Numbered from the stretch's first letter, positions 1-7,958 are shown. The stretch: DNA of 53,380 bases from Verrucomicrobiota bacterium (GCA_026398275.1 JAPLTF010000037.1:1-53380); one strand, 5' to 3'. Made by a program: numbers and translations. The notes: generated from the letters alone by a model not told the origin.

Positions 1-109
1 AGTCCAGCCAGAGCTTGAGCTGCTTACCCTCCACGTCCATCTCGCTCTTGACGACCTTCCACCCGTTGCCAAGCCCCAGTGCCATTCCAAAAAGTGTGTT
101 TGCATCCAT
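1..109 (-). CDS. ISL3-like transposase, N-terminal part (cut by window edge)
   Basis: Reading the minus strand from the ATG at 109-107 gives 36 codons that run off the left edge. The visible protein has a W-K-V-V ... M-D-V-E-G-K-Q-L-K-L-W-L-D pattern, which resembles the conserved start of ISL3-family transposases, where a hydrophobic strand pair precedes a CxxC zinc motif. The zinc motif and the DDE core would lie outside the window, so the family call rests on about 25 residues. It is too short for a confident ORF call by length alone. The terminal inverted repeat of the element should lie somewhere in 110-243, but I cannot define it. Whether the element is intact is unknown. Confidence 0.5.
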   Translation of the reverse strand, partial: MDANTLFGMALGLGNGWKVVKSEMDVEGKQLKLWLD

Positions 110-220
110 AACCGAGAATATCTGCACCGATCATGCCAAGCTTTCCAGCCCTTCCCGCGCAGTCCGCAGGACAGCCTTCTCAAAGTTCCCCCCGAACGCC
201 TGCCGCGGCGAGCGGTGCGG

Positions 221-250
221 GGTTTGGGGGCGCACAACCCCCATCAAACC
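221..250 (-). terminator. hairpin at the 3' end of the GH78 gene
   Basis: GGTTTG and GGGGG pair with CCCCC and CAAACC across a 7-nt loop, with a 2-nt bulge. The stop codon of the minus-strand rhamnosidase-like gene (246-244) lies inside the stem. No T-run follows, so it may be an imperfect terminator or a 3'-end stabilising structure. Confidence 0.4.
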
Positions 251-2574
251 GGTTCTTTCCACCCACTTAAAACGACGAAATGCCGAAGTTTTACGTCATA
301 GTTTTCTCCCGTGCGCTTCCAGGAAGACCGGATCGGGCCGAGTGGCGTGGGCACCGTGCATTCGAGCGAATCCCCGAGGAACGTGGGATCGAAGGCGATG
401 CTCTTCCACCCGGGTGCGGTCTGGCGGATGCCGCCGAGGATTTGCATGAGGTGAAAGAGCGGGTGCGCCGACCAGGCGTGGGAGAAGCTTTCATTGCCTC
501 GCCCCGGTTCGAAGGTTTCCCATGTGGTGCCGTGCTCGGCCATTTTGGTCCAGTGTTTTTTGATGAAGGCAATGACTTCGGATTGATAGCCGCGCCTGCT
601 GAGTTCGGTGAGAACGTAGGTGACCCAGTAGGAACTGGGCATGGCCTCGAAAACTTCCTCGCCGCGAATGTAGGGTAGAAGCCGTTTTTCGAGCATGGAT
701 TTTTCCTGCTTTGGCGCAAGATGGGTGAGTAACGCCAGGGTCTGGGAGTGGATCGAATACTTTCTCACGACCTTGCCCTTGGCATCGTATCCATCGGCCA
801 GCAGGCCGTCGGGACCGAGCAGGCGAAGGAGCGATTTGCGAAGCTGGGCGCTCCAAAGCTGCAAAGGTTTGGCTTCTCTTTTTCGACCACTTGCCGCGTA
901 GAGCAGGACGAGCTTGTCGAGGGCTTCGAGGAGCCAGAGGCTGAGAACGGTGGGACATCCCTCTTTGTGGAGAGTCGTCCAATCGAGGAAGAGCCAATAA
1001 CGCGGATCGTGGCGAATGAGCCCGATCTTGGCATCGGTCATTTCACGGAAATAACCGAGTATTCCCTGAACCGTGGCTTCGTGCGTTTCGAAGGCCTCGG
1101 TTGAGGCGGTTTGCCAGTAATGATCCCAAAGCGTGAGGATCCAGGTGAGGCTGAAATCCGGCAGGATGCACGAGTGGGCTTTGGTCGGCGCGTGGCCGTA
1201 GGTGAGCCCGTTCGGGATCGTTTGCGAGGCGATACAGTGAATGCCGCGCCGCAGAAGTTTGGCATCATTGCAGAAATGAAAGGTGTTCCAAGCCTGCACG
1301 CGGGCGTCGCCCCACCACTGGGCTTGCTCCCGCCACGGGGTATCGACATAGGCATCGAGGCTGCAGCACTCCTGCGTCCAGGCGCAGGATTCCCAGATGG
1401 CGTTCAGGGTGGCGTCCGAGGAATGGAACGATCCTTCCCGCGTGAAGGGGTAGGCCATGCGGCGGATGGAGAAATCGAGCTTCAGCGGGCCGGCCGAGTC
1501 GCGCACGGTCAGCACGGCGTAGCGGAATCCCATGGGATGGAAAAACGTGTGTGCGTTCGCTCCGGCGCGCAGGATCGCGCGGTTGCCCATGGCAAGCGCC
1601 GACCACGATTTTGGATCGACATCCGGCGTGAGTCCGGCTTTGCCGAGGGTTTCGTAAAACGTGATGTCCACGATCTCCCCGCCATTCGCGCCTTTTGTTG
1701 TTAGGATGGGCACGCCGACCACGGTTCGGCCAAAATCAACGAGGATGCTTTCCCAGCGATGCTCTCCGGTGGGTTGAAAACGCAGAGACTTGGTGGTCGC
1801 AGACATCGGTTGATGCGTGAGGCCTTCTTGAAAGCGCTGGAGAAAGACATCGCGTGGAGCGCTGTCGTTGGTTCGCGATTTGCCACTGGCCACCCCGATG
1901 GGCTTTCCGCGAAAGACCTCGTCTTCCCGCAACAGCGGAATCCCCCGGGACTCCAGCGAATACCAAGGCATGGCATTCCACGTGCGGCTGTCATAAGGAT
2001 GCTCCCAGTCGGCGTCGCGGAAGTTCACTTTGAACCAATCCGGCGATTCCTCGCGCAGATCGACATGTTCCTGAAATGCCAACTGGGCGCTGTAGGGGAC
2101 GGTGTTTTTGCTGATCCCGGTCTGTCGTCGGCACTTCCAGGAATGGTCGGTGACCACGCGGACTTTCCCTGCCTCCAAGGCAAGGAGCACGCCGGCGGTA
2201 TCCTGGGACACATAGGAAAATGTTCCGCATCCCGGATGATAGGCGCGCACGGCCACGACATTGCGTCCTGGTTTGAGGTGCGCCGCCACATCGAGTTGGT
2301 CGAAGGGCCAGTGGGCTTGAAAGCCCCGCGCCGGGCCGCTGCACACGTAGGTGCCGTTGATGAACAAGCGATACGCCTGATCGGAGGTGATGGAAAGACG
2401 CGCCCGTTTCGGGACTGTCTCCAAAACGAACGCCTTTCGGAATACCGCGTAGCCGTTGTTCAGGTCGTGATTCTGCAACCCCGGCCAGATCCAACGGGCG
2501 CGTTTGAGGGCTTCCGGGATCGTGGTATTTTCGGGATCCCTGCTATCGCCCGGGACGGATTTGGATGATTTCAT
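244..2574 (-). CDS. alpha-L-rhamnosidase-like glycoside hydrolase (GH78 type)
   Basis: The predicted protein has 776 residues. It follows the GH78 plan: an N-terminal beta-sandwich (RARWIWPG ... YRLFINGTYV ... LKPGRNVVAVRAYH), a second carbohydrate-binding-like beta domain, an (alpha/alpha)6 barrel entered by DAYVDTPWREQAQWWGD, and a C-terminal beta domain. GH78 enzymes hydrolyse terminal alpha-L-rhamnose from plant or bacterial polysaccharides; the exact substrate cannot be read. No clear signal peptide is visible, so it may act inside the cell or be exported by another route. I chose the ATG at 2574 (M-K-S-S-K) because the in-frame extension to 2628 overlaps a rhamnosidase fragment in another frame. 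It is transcribed away from the LacI gene and probably belongs to the same sugar-use island. Confidence 0.85.
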   Translation of the reverse strand: MKSSKSVPGDSRDPENTTIPEALKRARWIWPGLQNHDLNNGYAVFRKAFVLETVPKRARLSITSDQAYRLFINGTYVCSGPARGFQAHWPFDQLDVAAHLKPGRNVVAVRAYHPGCGTFSYVSQDTAGVLLALEAGKVRVVTDHSWKCRRQTGISKNTVPYSAQLAFQEHVDLREESPDWFKVNFRDADWEHPYDSRTWNAMPWYSLESRGIPLLREDEVFRGKPIGVASGKSRTNDSAPRDVFLQRFQEGLTHQPMSATTKSLRFQPTGEHRWESILVDFGRTVVGVPILTTKGANGGEIVDITFYETLGKAGLTPDVDPKSWSALAMGNRAILRAGANAHTFFHPMGFRYAVLTVRDSAGPLKLDFSIRRMAYPFTREGSFHSSDATLNAIWESCAWTQECCSLDAYVDTPWREQAQWWGDARVQAWNTFHFCNDAKLLRRGIHCIASQTIPNGLTYGHAPTKAHSCILPDFSLTWILTLWDHYWQTASTEAFETHEATVQGILGYFREMTDAKIGLIRHDPRYWLFLDWTTLHKEGCPTVLSLWLLEALDKLVLLYAASGRKREAKPLQLWSAQLRKSLLRLLGPDGLLADGYDAKGKVVRKYSIHSQTLALLTHLAPKQEKSMLEKRLLPYIRGEEVFEAMPSSYWVTYVLTELSRRGYQSEVIAFIKKHWTKMAEHGTTWETFEPGRGNESFSHAWSAHPLFHLMQILGGIRQTAPGWKSIAFDPTFLGDSLECTVPTPLGPIRSSWKRTGENYDVKLRHFVVLSGWKEPV

Positions 2575-2782
2575 GGAGACCAATTTTGGAAACGCGCAGG
2601 CTGCAAATGAGAAACTCCGCCAGATCAATGTCCTCCACCGTGATCTGCGGAGAAACGAACCTCATCACACGCGTGAGCACCACACGTCCGTTGATCCACA
2701 GTCGAGCCGTAGGATCCGCAGAGAAAAACATCTTGGTCGGCTGACCGGAATCCCATCGGAACGTCTTCTTGACTGAAATCAT
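2575..2782 (-). pseudogene. duplicated N-terminal fragment of a GH78-like gene
   Basis: A minus-strand frame beginning M-I-S-V-K-K-T-F encodes a GH78-type N-terminal strand set (KMFFSADPTARLWINGRVV). It is identical to residues of the second rhamnosidase gene at 9452 and continues with T-V-E-D-I-D-L-A-E-F-L. It then loses family resemblance and runs into the start of the complete GH78 gene in a different frame. It cannot encode a whole enzyme. The first 131 bp (2772-2642) are identical to 9528-9658 in inverted orientation. I read it as a remnant of a duplication or rearrangement. Confidence 0.7.
2642..2772 (-). repeat. 131-bp perfect inverted repeat, copy A
   Basis: The reverse complement of these bases matches 9528-9658 at every position I compared. 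The match stops abruptly on both sides (2773 and 2641). Copy B lies within the intact reading frame of the GH78-like gene at 9452; copy A lies in a non-functional remnant. The copies face each other and bracket about 7 kb holding the LacI gene, the secreted proteins and the glycosidases. Confidence 0.95.
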
Positions 2783-2830
2783 TGATATTGAGTAGCTGCG
2801 TTTAAGTCAAAACTCTCCCGTCAAGACGCA

Positions 2831-2874
2831 GGGTTTCCTCTTGGACTAAAAGATTCTCCCCCGCAAGGAAACCC
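2831..2874. repeat. hairpin in the intergenic region before the LacI gene
   Basis: GGGTTTCCT (2831-2839) and AGGAAACCC (2866-2874) form a perfect 9-bp inverted repeat with a 26-nt loop. It lies between the diverging rhamnosidase remnant and the LacI-family regulator. The rest of 2783-2997 shows no reading frame, only the operator-like sites listed separately. Confidence 0.5.
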
Positions 2875-2931
2875 AATCGTGGCAATGAAGGGTGCTTTCA
2901 TCAAAAAACCAGTGCCGCAAAGTTAAGCAGG

Positions 2932-2970
2932 TATTCACTGGATCAGGCGAAATCATGTTGACTGGACAGT
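2932..2970 (+). promoter_or_regulatory. candidate operator/promoter of the LacI-family regulator
   Basis: Two sequence words here recur before the PEP-CTERM gene. TATTCACTGGA (2932-2942) is the reverse complement of 4079-4089. ACTGGACAGT (2961-2970) is the reverse complement of 4075-4084. The second word overlaps a possible -35 (TTGACT, 2958-2963) with a weak -10-like TTGTAT at 2983-2988 and 19-bp spacing. This would fit autoregulation by the adjacent regulator. The pairing of sites with this regulator is an inference from position and repetition. Confidence 0.5.
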
Positions 2971-2997
2971 TGAGCTGGAAAGTTGTATGGAAACACC

Positions 2998-4050
2998 ATG
3001 CCATTGCCGCAAGCCTCCGTTCCCATAAACTTCCGGAAGATTGCTTTGGAGAGTGGTTTTTCTAAATCCACGTTATCCCTGGCCTTCAAAGGCGACCCTC
3101 AGATTCCTCCCGTCACGCGGCAGAAAATCCTCAAGATCGCGGAGCGGCTTGGTTATGAGCCATCCCCGCCGATGAGGAAGCTGATGTCCGAGATCCGGCG
3201 CTCGCCAAAGAACCGCTCTGTGCTCACGATCGCAATTCTGCACAGCATTCGCCGCCCGCAACCCACCGGGCGAGAGGAGCCGATTTATAAAATGTTCGTG
3301 GGCGCAACTGAGCACGCAGAAAAGCTCGGATATCGCTGGGAAGAATATCTCACCCACGACTCCTCCCACGACATCGTCAAGCTGGAGAAAAGGTTGCGGA
3401 GTCTGAACACGGACGGGGTGCTATTCCTACCGCCGATGGATCTGGATTTCGTGCCCGACTTCAAATTGCTGACGCTGCCTGCCATCCTGCTGGGTGTCGC
3501 ACCCGAGGGAGTCCGATTCAGGTCTGTTCGGGCGGACCATTTTGGGAACGTGCAGAAAGCCTGCCGCACGCTTATTGCGCGCGGGTGCAAACGAATCGGA
3601 CTGGTCGGAGAATCTCATATTTTGCGCCATGTGTTCTCGGCGTTTGAAGGCGCATTTTTTGCGACGATTTATCAGGCCGGCCTAGCCCATATTCCCCCTT
3701 TGATTACTGAAATGGACTCCATGAGCGTAATTGCAGAATACGTCGAGAAAAATGCCTGCGATGGAATTTTGACCGGCCCAAACTGCGATCCTGCATTCCT
3801 GGCTTCCACGCGGGGAAAATATTCTCGAAATGTTCGGATCGCAACCTATCCAGGTCAATACATCATGGACCGCTCGCGTAACATCTCAGGGATTGATGAG
3901 CAATGGGAACTGATTGGTCGCAGCGGCATGGATGAATTGGCTAGAAGCATCGAGATGCACAGGGTTCATTCTTTTGACCCGCCACAGCACCTTTTGGTTC
4001 CCGGGGTTTGGGTGGAGGGGGAGACGACGAAAAGTCTTGGAAAAAAATAA
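2998..4050 (+). CDS. LacI-family transcriptional regulator
   Basis: The protein has about 350 residues. It opens with a LacI-type helix-turn-helix (INFRKIALESGFSKSTLSLA) followed by the hinge-region pattern TRQKILKIAERLGYEPSP. After that comes a periplasmic-binding-protein-like effector domain, with TDGVLFLPP and a GCKRIGLVGE strand typical of the family. Such proteins repress or activate sugar-use operons in response to a sugar ligand; the ligand is not predictable. I prefer the ATG at 2998 over the TTG at 2983, because the TTG overlaps the possible -10 element. The gene sits between a divergent GH78 gene and a plus-strand run of secreted proteins and glycosidases, and operator-like words occur before it and before the next gene. 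It is the likely local controller. Confidence 0.85.
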   Translation: MPLPQASVPINFRKIALESGFSKSTLSLAFKGDPQIPPVTRQKILKIAERLGYEPSPPMRKLMSEIRRSPKNRSVLTIAILHSIRRPQPTGREEPIYKMFVGATEHAEKLGYRWEEYLTHDSSHDIVKLEKRLRSLNTDGVLFLPPMDLDFVPDFKLLTLPAILLGVAPEGVRFRSVRADHFGNVQKACRTLIARGCKRIGLVGESHILRHVFSAFEGAFFATIYQAGLAHIPPLITEMDSMSVIAEYVEKNACDGILTGPNCDPAFLASTRGKYSRNVRIATYPGQYIMDRSRNISGIDEQWELIGRSGMDELARSIEMHRVHSFDPPQHLLVPGVWVEGETTKSLGKK

Positions 4051-4074
4051 CCTCCATTTCAAGAACGCCACTAC

Positions 4075-4089
4075 ACTGTCCAGTGAATA
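4075..4089 (-). promoter_or_regulatory. candidate operator upstream of the PEP-CTERM gene
   Basis: ACTGTCCAGT (4075-4084) runs directly into GAATA (4085-4089). On the minus strand this reads TATTCACTGGACAGT. It combines both words found separately at 2932-2942 and 2961-2970 before the LacI gene. It lies about 80 bp before the start codon at 4170. Confidence 0.5.
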
Positions 4090-4130
4090 ATGGGTTGAAC
4101 AGACCGGATTTTGGTGAAAAATTGCGGGCA

Positions 4131-4150
4131 GGTTGAGAAAAAACTCAACC
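4131..4150. promoter_or_regulatory. 20-bp palindromic hairpin in the leader of the PEP-CTERM gene
   Basis: GGTTGAG (4131-4137) and CTCAACC (4144-4150) flank a six-A loop, 19 nt before the ATG at 4170. It could be a leader hairpin or a second operator. No T-run follows, so a terminator role is less likely. Confidence 0.5.
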
Positions 4151-4169
4151 TTAAAAGAACATTAAAGCC

Positions 4170-5093
4170 ATGAAAAAACCAACGACAACCTCCCCCCTAT
4201 TCAGCCTGCTAACTCGCTTCGCGCCGTCCCTACGAGTCGGCTTCGTCTCGTCAGTGGCGATTATTGTTGCGATCAGCATGGCGCCTGCTCACGCCACAAC
4301 CTTGCTCACCGATTCCTATCTCAATCCCAACGCGCCTGACAGCGGAGCAGAGCTGAATGACAATCTGGCAAACCGGCAGACTGGTTCGCTGAAGCCGGTG
4401 GGATATAGTTCGAGCACGCTGAACACGGGCCCCAGCGGTTCCGGATATGCCTATCTCAACGAAAGTTCCAATCTGGAAATCCTCCCGGATGCCGGCACAT
4501 ACGCAAAGGTTTGGACGACGACCGGCTTTGCAACGGCCGCGGCGACGACCATTTCCGTGGATATCTGGCCCACGGTCACGCAGCCCGCAGGTTCAGGGTT
4601 TGCCTCCTTCCTGATCGGTGGCGGGCTTGCCAACACGCAGGCGAATGATGGCGTGATATACGCTGGAGGTGCGGCAAACGCCATCACGGTCTCCCTGTAT
4701 GGTAAAGGAACCCTCTGGATTAAGGATCAGTCGAAGTTCGACGGAGCTGGTGCCGAAACCATTTTTTATGCGGACAACTATTTTAACAACAACGGCTTTA
4801 AAACCCTTTCGATCGTTACCTCTGCCTTTGCTTCAGGTCCACAAACCCTGAGCTTCTACCTCGATAATACCGCTGTGCTGACCAACTACACACGCACAGT
4901 CGGCTTTACCTCGGATAACTACATCGGCTTCCAAGCCTACAGAAATCCAGGCGCCACGCAATCGGTCTTCGACAACCTCAGTGTAACGGTCGTGCCGGAA
5001 CCTAGCACCTTTGCCAGTCTGGCTCTGGTCGCTCTTGTCATGGCGCTAATTCACGGTGGCCGCAGGGTCCGCAATCGAGTCCGCGCGAGCTAA
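4170..5093 (+). CDS. secreted PEP-CTERM protein
   Basis: The 307-residue protein has an N-terminal signal segment (VGFVSSVAIIVAISM then APAHA). Its middle part is rich in Gly, Ser, Thr and Asn and ends in a Q-S-V-F-D-N-L-S strand typical of LamG/concanavalin-like jelly rolls. The C-terminus is a canonical PEP-CTERM tail: V-P-E-P-S-T, a hydrophobic segment and a basic end (GGRRVRNRVR). PEP-CTERM tails are recognised by exosortase, and the protein is presumably anchored or processed at the envelope; no exosortase gene is in this window. The next gene encodes a paralogue without this tail. Candidate operators lie upstream, so LacI-family control is plausible. Its binding partner, perhaps a glycan, is not identifiable. 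Confidence 0.8.
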   Translation: MKKPTTTSPLFSLLTRFAPSLRVGFVSSVAIIVAISMAPAHATTLLTDSYLNPNAPDSGAELNDNLANRQTGSLKPVGYSSSTLNTGPSGSGYAYLNESSNLEILPDAGTYAKVWTTTGFATAAATTISVDIWPTVTQPAGSGFASFLIGGGLANTQANDGVIYAGGAANAITVSLYGKGTLWIKDQSKFDGAGAETIFYADNYFNNNGFKTLSIVTSAFASGPQTLSFYLDNTAVLTNYTRTVGFTSDNYIGFQAYRNPGATQSVFDNLSVTVVPEPSTFASLALVALVMALIHGGRRVRNRVRAS

Positions 5094-5116
5094 ATCTGGC
5101 CACACGTCACCTTTCT

Positions 5117-5899
5117 ATGTCACAGATTATGATTTCCGCAACAGCACTCCGCAATGCTGTCTCCTTGCTGGTTGCCGCATTGACCGCTACCGGCTCCACC
5201 AATGCTCTGGCACAGGGTATCTTCATGGATGATTTCAATCTTCCAACCCGCCAAAAAGGAGAAATCAACGATTCATTGGATCGTCAGACTGGTAAGCTTG
5301 CCCCGGTTGCATACGGGTCAAACACCAGAAACTCGGGTCCCGGCGGTTCAGGCTACGCCTACATTGAGGAGAATCAGGCACTGGAGTTGAATCCCGACGA
5401 GGGAGGCACGGCGATCGTATGGACAGAGGCCCCGCTGAAAACCAAAGCGGGCTTTCAGTTGAAGGTTAATGTTTGGCCAACCGTTACGCAGGACTCTTCC
5501 ACAGGGAGCGCCTCTGTTATTGTCGGAAGCGGTGCGGGAACGCGAACATTGAGCGAAGCGGAGCAGGAAAATGGTAATTCTGAGGGGGGCATTGGGATCC
5601 GGATATCCGGGAGCGGGCTTTTGGAAATCCGCGATTTTTCAAAGTCAGGTAAGGCCCAGCTTATCGAGAAGCCATTAGAGATTGGTCCGAAGAATACGTT
5701 TCGAAACGTGCAATTTCAAATCTCTCAATCAGCGAATGGAAGACCCAGCGTATCAATCTACGTTGACAAGCAAGCTGTCCTGGAAAATTACGTGCGCAGT
5801 CAAAACTTCAAAGATTACTACATCAGCTTTTTGGCCACCAAGGGACCGGGTGACAATCAATCCGTATTTGATGATCTTAGCCTAGAGGAACTCCCTTGA
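5117..5899 (+). CDS. secreted paralogue of the preceding protein, lacking PEP-CTERM
   Basis: The 260-residue protein has a signal peptide ending near L-A-Q-G. It shares a succession of motifs with the preceding gene product: N-D-S-L-D-R-Q-T-G against N-D-N-L-A-N-R-Q-T-G, then G-S-G-Y-A-Y, W-P-T-V-T-Q and Q-S-V-F-D-D-L-S at the end. The two are clearly tandem paralogues. This one stops directly after the last shared strand, at about the point where the other adds its sorting tail. It is therefore probably released or periplasmic instead of anchored. It lies 23 nt after its paralogue and 1 nt before the next gene, so the three are likely cotranscribed. The function is unknown; a glycan-binding jelly-roll fold is my best guess. 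Confidence 0.7.
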   Translation: MSQIMISATALRNAVSLLVAALTATGSTNALAQGIFMDDFNLPTRQKGEINDSLDRQTGKLAPVAYGSNTRNSGPGGSGYAYIEENQALELNPDEGGTAIVWTEAPLKTKAGFQLKVNVWPTVTQDSSTGSASVIVGSGAGTRTLSEAEQENGNSEGGIGIRISGSGLLEIRDFSKSGKAQLIEKPLEIGPKNTFRNVQFQISQSANGRPSVSIYVDKQAVLENYVRSQNFKDYYISFLATKGPGDNQSVFDDLSLEELP

Positions 5900-5900
5900 G

Positions 5901-7133
5901 ATGACCGCTAAATCAGGATGGCTTGCAGCCACATGGGGATTATTGTTGTGCGTGCATTCCTTGGGAGCCGCCGGGGAACCGGAGAAACAGGTGTCAAAGC
6001 CCGCTCCATATCGTCCCGATCGCTTTCCGATCATGGCGTATAGCCAACATCTTGATGATTCAAAAAAGACGCAGAAGTGGTATCAGGGAATCGCAGACTG
6101 CGGATTTACGGTAGTGGGATTCTGCGACAATATCGCTCAACTCAACCGGGCGAAGGCGGCAGGTTTGAAGGCGTTTGTCGTCGATGAAAACCTCGCCCTC
6201 CAACCATGGGAGCAAGCGGACCCTGCAAAGATTGAGGCCGCCATAGATCAAGCTGTTGCGACTTTCGGAAGCGACAAGACGACGCTGGGCTTCTACCTGT
6301 GGGATGAACCAAAGGCGTCCCAGTTCAAAGGATTGTCATTAGCGGTATCGCGACTCAGGGAGTCCGCGCCCCGGCTGACAGAATTCGTCTGCATGCTGCC
6401 CAACTACGCGAAGCTGGACACCTCCTACCGAGAGTTTCTGACGCAATATGTTGAGACGGTTTCGCCCGCTGTCCTTTGCTATAATTTTTATGGCACCTTG
6501 GAAGGGGGGAAACTCAGGGACGGCTATTGGGATAATCTGAATGATGTTCAGTTCGTAAGCGCCAAGGCGGGAATCCCGTTTTGGACCACGGTTCTTTCCT
6601 GTCCTCATTTCAACTTCCGTGAGTTGAGCGACGCTGACATCCGCTTCCAGGTCTTTTCGGCCATCGTCTATGGGGCGAAAGGCATTGCCTATTATTTGTA
6701 TCAGACGCCCACAATAGGAAACTACAGGCTTGGGCCGATTGATATCGACGGATCCAAGACGGAAACGTGGTATATGGTCAAGAGAGTGAACCGCGTTCTG
6801 AACGCGTGGGGCCCAACTCTCCTTCAACTGCACCTCAAGGGGGCATACCATCTTGATAAAGCTGAACCGGCAGCCGGAGAGCCCTCCAATCTCATCCTTA
6901 CGAATCCGGGTTCCACGGAGCTTGTTGTCGGGGAGTTCGAGCATGAAGATGGCGGCACCTATCTGATCATCCTCAACAAAAACCTCTCCCAATCGGCCGG
7001 GCTGTGGCCTGTCTGGAGAAAAAAGCCTTCCAAAATCGAGCGCTTGAGGGAGGATGCCACGTGGGTGCCGTTTTCGGGAGAGGATATCTGGTTGGCGCCC
7101 GGACAGGCAGCTCTTCTACGAATCGAAGAATAG
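5901..7133 (+). CDS. secreted glycosidase-like TIM-barrel protein
   Basis: The 410-residue protein has an N-terminal signal segment (WLAATWGLLLCVHSLGAAG). It then shows beta/alpha-barrel features: RFPIMAYSQH, a G-F-Y-L-W-D-E-P strand end whose Glu could be the acid/base, A-V-L-C-Y-N-F-Y and a YGAKGIAYYLYQT strand. The last 90 residues look like an all-beta domain (LVVGEFEHEDGGTYLIILNK). The layout suits clan GH-A hydrolases such as GH42- or GH50-like or uncharacterised families, but I cannot name the family. The start ATG follows the previous stop by one base, which indicates translational coupling. It probably works on the polysaccharide handled by this island. Confidence 0.6.
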   Translation: MTAKSGWLAATWGLLLCVHSLGAAGEPEKQVSKPAPYRPDRFPIMAYSQHLDDSKKTQKWYQGIADCGFTVVGFCDNIAQLNRAKAAGLKAFVVDENLALQPWEQADPAKIEAAIDQAVATFGSDKTTLGFYLWDEPKASQFKGLSLAVSRLRESAPRLTEFVCMLPNYAKLDTSYREFLTQYVETVSPAVLCYNFYGTLEGGKLRDGYWDNLNDVQFVSAKAGIPFWTTVLSCPHFNFRELSDADIRFQVFSAIVYGAKGIAYYLYQTPTIGNYRLGPIDIDGSKTETWYMVKRVNRVLNAWGPTLLQLHLKGAYHLDKAEPAAGEPSNLILTNPGSTELVVGEFEHEDGGTYLIILNKNLSQSAGLWPVWRKKPSKIERLREDATWVPFSGEDIWLAPGQAALLRIEE

Positions 7134-7153
7134 TGACAAAACCGGGCTCACCG

Positions 7154-7825
7154 ATGATTGCGTGCCTCGCTGAAAGCCAAAATGCCTTTACGACAAAAGT
7201 TGTTCTGAAAACAACGCGACGAGTGAGAGAGGCGGCCTTCACTCTTATGGAGGTTTTGATCGTCGTGGCGATCGTTGCGATTCTTGCTGCCATCTTGGTT
7301 CCTGTCGCCGGCAAAATGAGTGAGGCGGGTAGGGCCACGAAATGCATGTCCAACCTGCGGCAGCTTCACAGCGTCCTCATGCTTTACGCGAACGACAACA
7401 ATCAAATGCTTCCCTCTCCCGACGTCAATGCATCTCCAGACTCTCAATCGGCGACGCACTGGTTCCGGCGGCTTGATCCCTACATTCCTCAGCAGGACCG
7501 GATGAAGATTTTGACTTGTCCCTCGGCCAAGGGGTTTCAAGCCGGGGGTTGGGCGACTGCATACGGGATGAATTACTATTTAGGAAAAGACCAGGATTGG
7601 CAAACCTTGTCCGTGGAGCAGAAAAGCCAGGTGATTCTTTTGGCCGACGCGATCATCAACCCCGCCTGGCATAGTGCCGCATCAGCGATCTTCGAGGATG
7701 GAGGTCCCTTTACCAAAACGGTTGATCTGCGACATAGAGGTAAGGCCAATTTCCTGTTTCTGGACGGCCATGTGGAGGCGTCGGAAGAGTATTCAAAAAA
7801 GCCGGAATATTTTTATAAAAACTAA
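7154..7825 (+). CDS. pseudopilin-like protein with H-x9-DG tail
   Basis: The 223-residue protein has a prepilin-type N-terminus: a basic leader, then A-F-T-L-M-E-V-L-I-V-V-A-I-V-A-I-L-A, with the fifth-position Glu expected for prepilin peptidase cleavage and N-methylation. The rest contains a Cys near the middle (LTCPSAKGF) and the C-terminal motif H-x9-D-G (H-R-G-K-A-N-F-L-F-L-D-G). This motif marks a large pseudopilin family abundant in Planctomycetes and Verrucomicrobiota. Their function is not established; assembly into a secretion pseudopilus or surface fibre is assumed. I chose the ATG at 7154 because it follows the preceding stop and gives a normal-length leader. A decayed relative of its last 30 residues occurs at 9176-9277. 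Confidence 0.8.
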   Translation: MIACLAESQNAFTTKVVLKTTRRVREAAFTLMEVLIVVAIVAILAAILVPVAGKMSEAGRATKCMSNLRQLHSVLMLYANDNNQMLPSPDVNASPDSQSATHWFRRLDPYIPQQDRMKILTCPSAKGFQAGGWATAYGMNYYLGKDQDWQTLSVEQKSQVILLADAIINPAWHSAASAIFEDGGPFTKTVDLRHRGKANFLFLDGHVEASEEYSKKPEYFYKN

Positions 7826-7958
7826 TATGGCACTCAATACGGATGCGGTCCCTTTTCCCGGCGTCCGTTGGATGTCCCATTTCATCGGGACGTTTTCAAC
7901 GAGATAGTCCGCACCACCCACGCACGGTTGCAACCTCAGATTTAACTGCCATTCGAAA

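Noticed and set aside
4170-7133. A complete PEP-CTERM/exosortase system
   Set aside because: Only one protein carries the PEP-CTERM tail; no exosortase or accessory gene is visible in the window.
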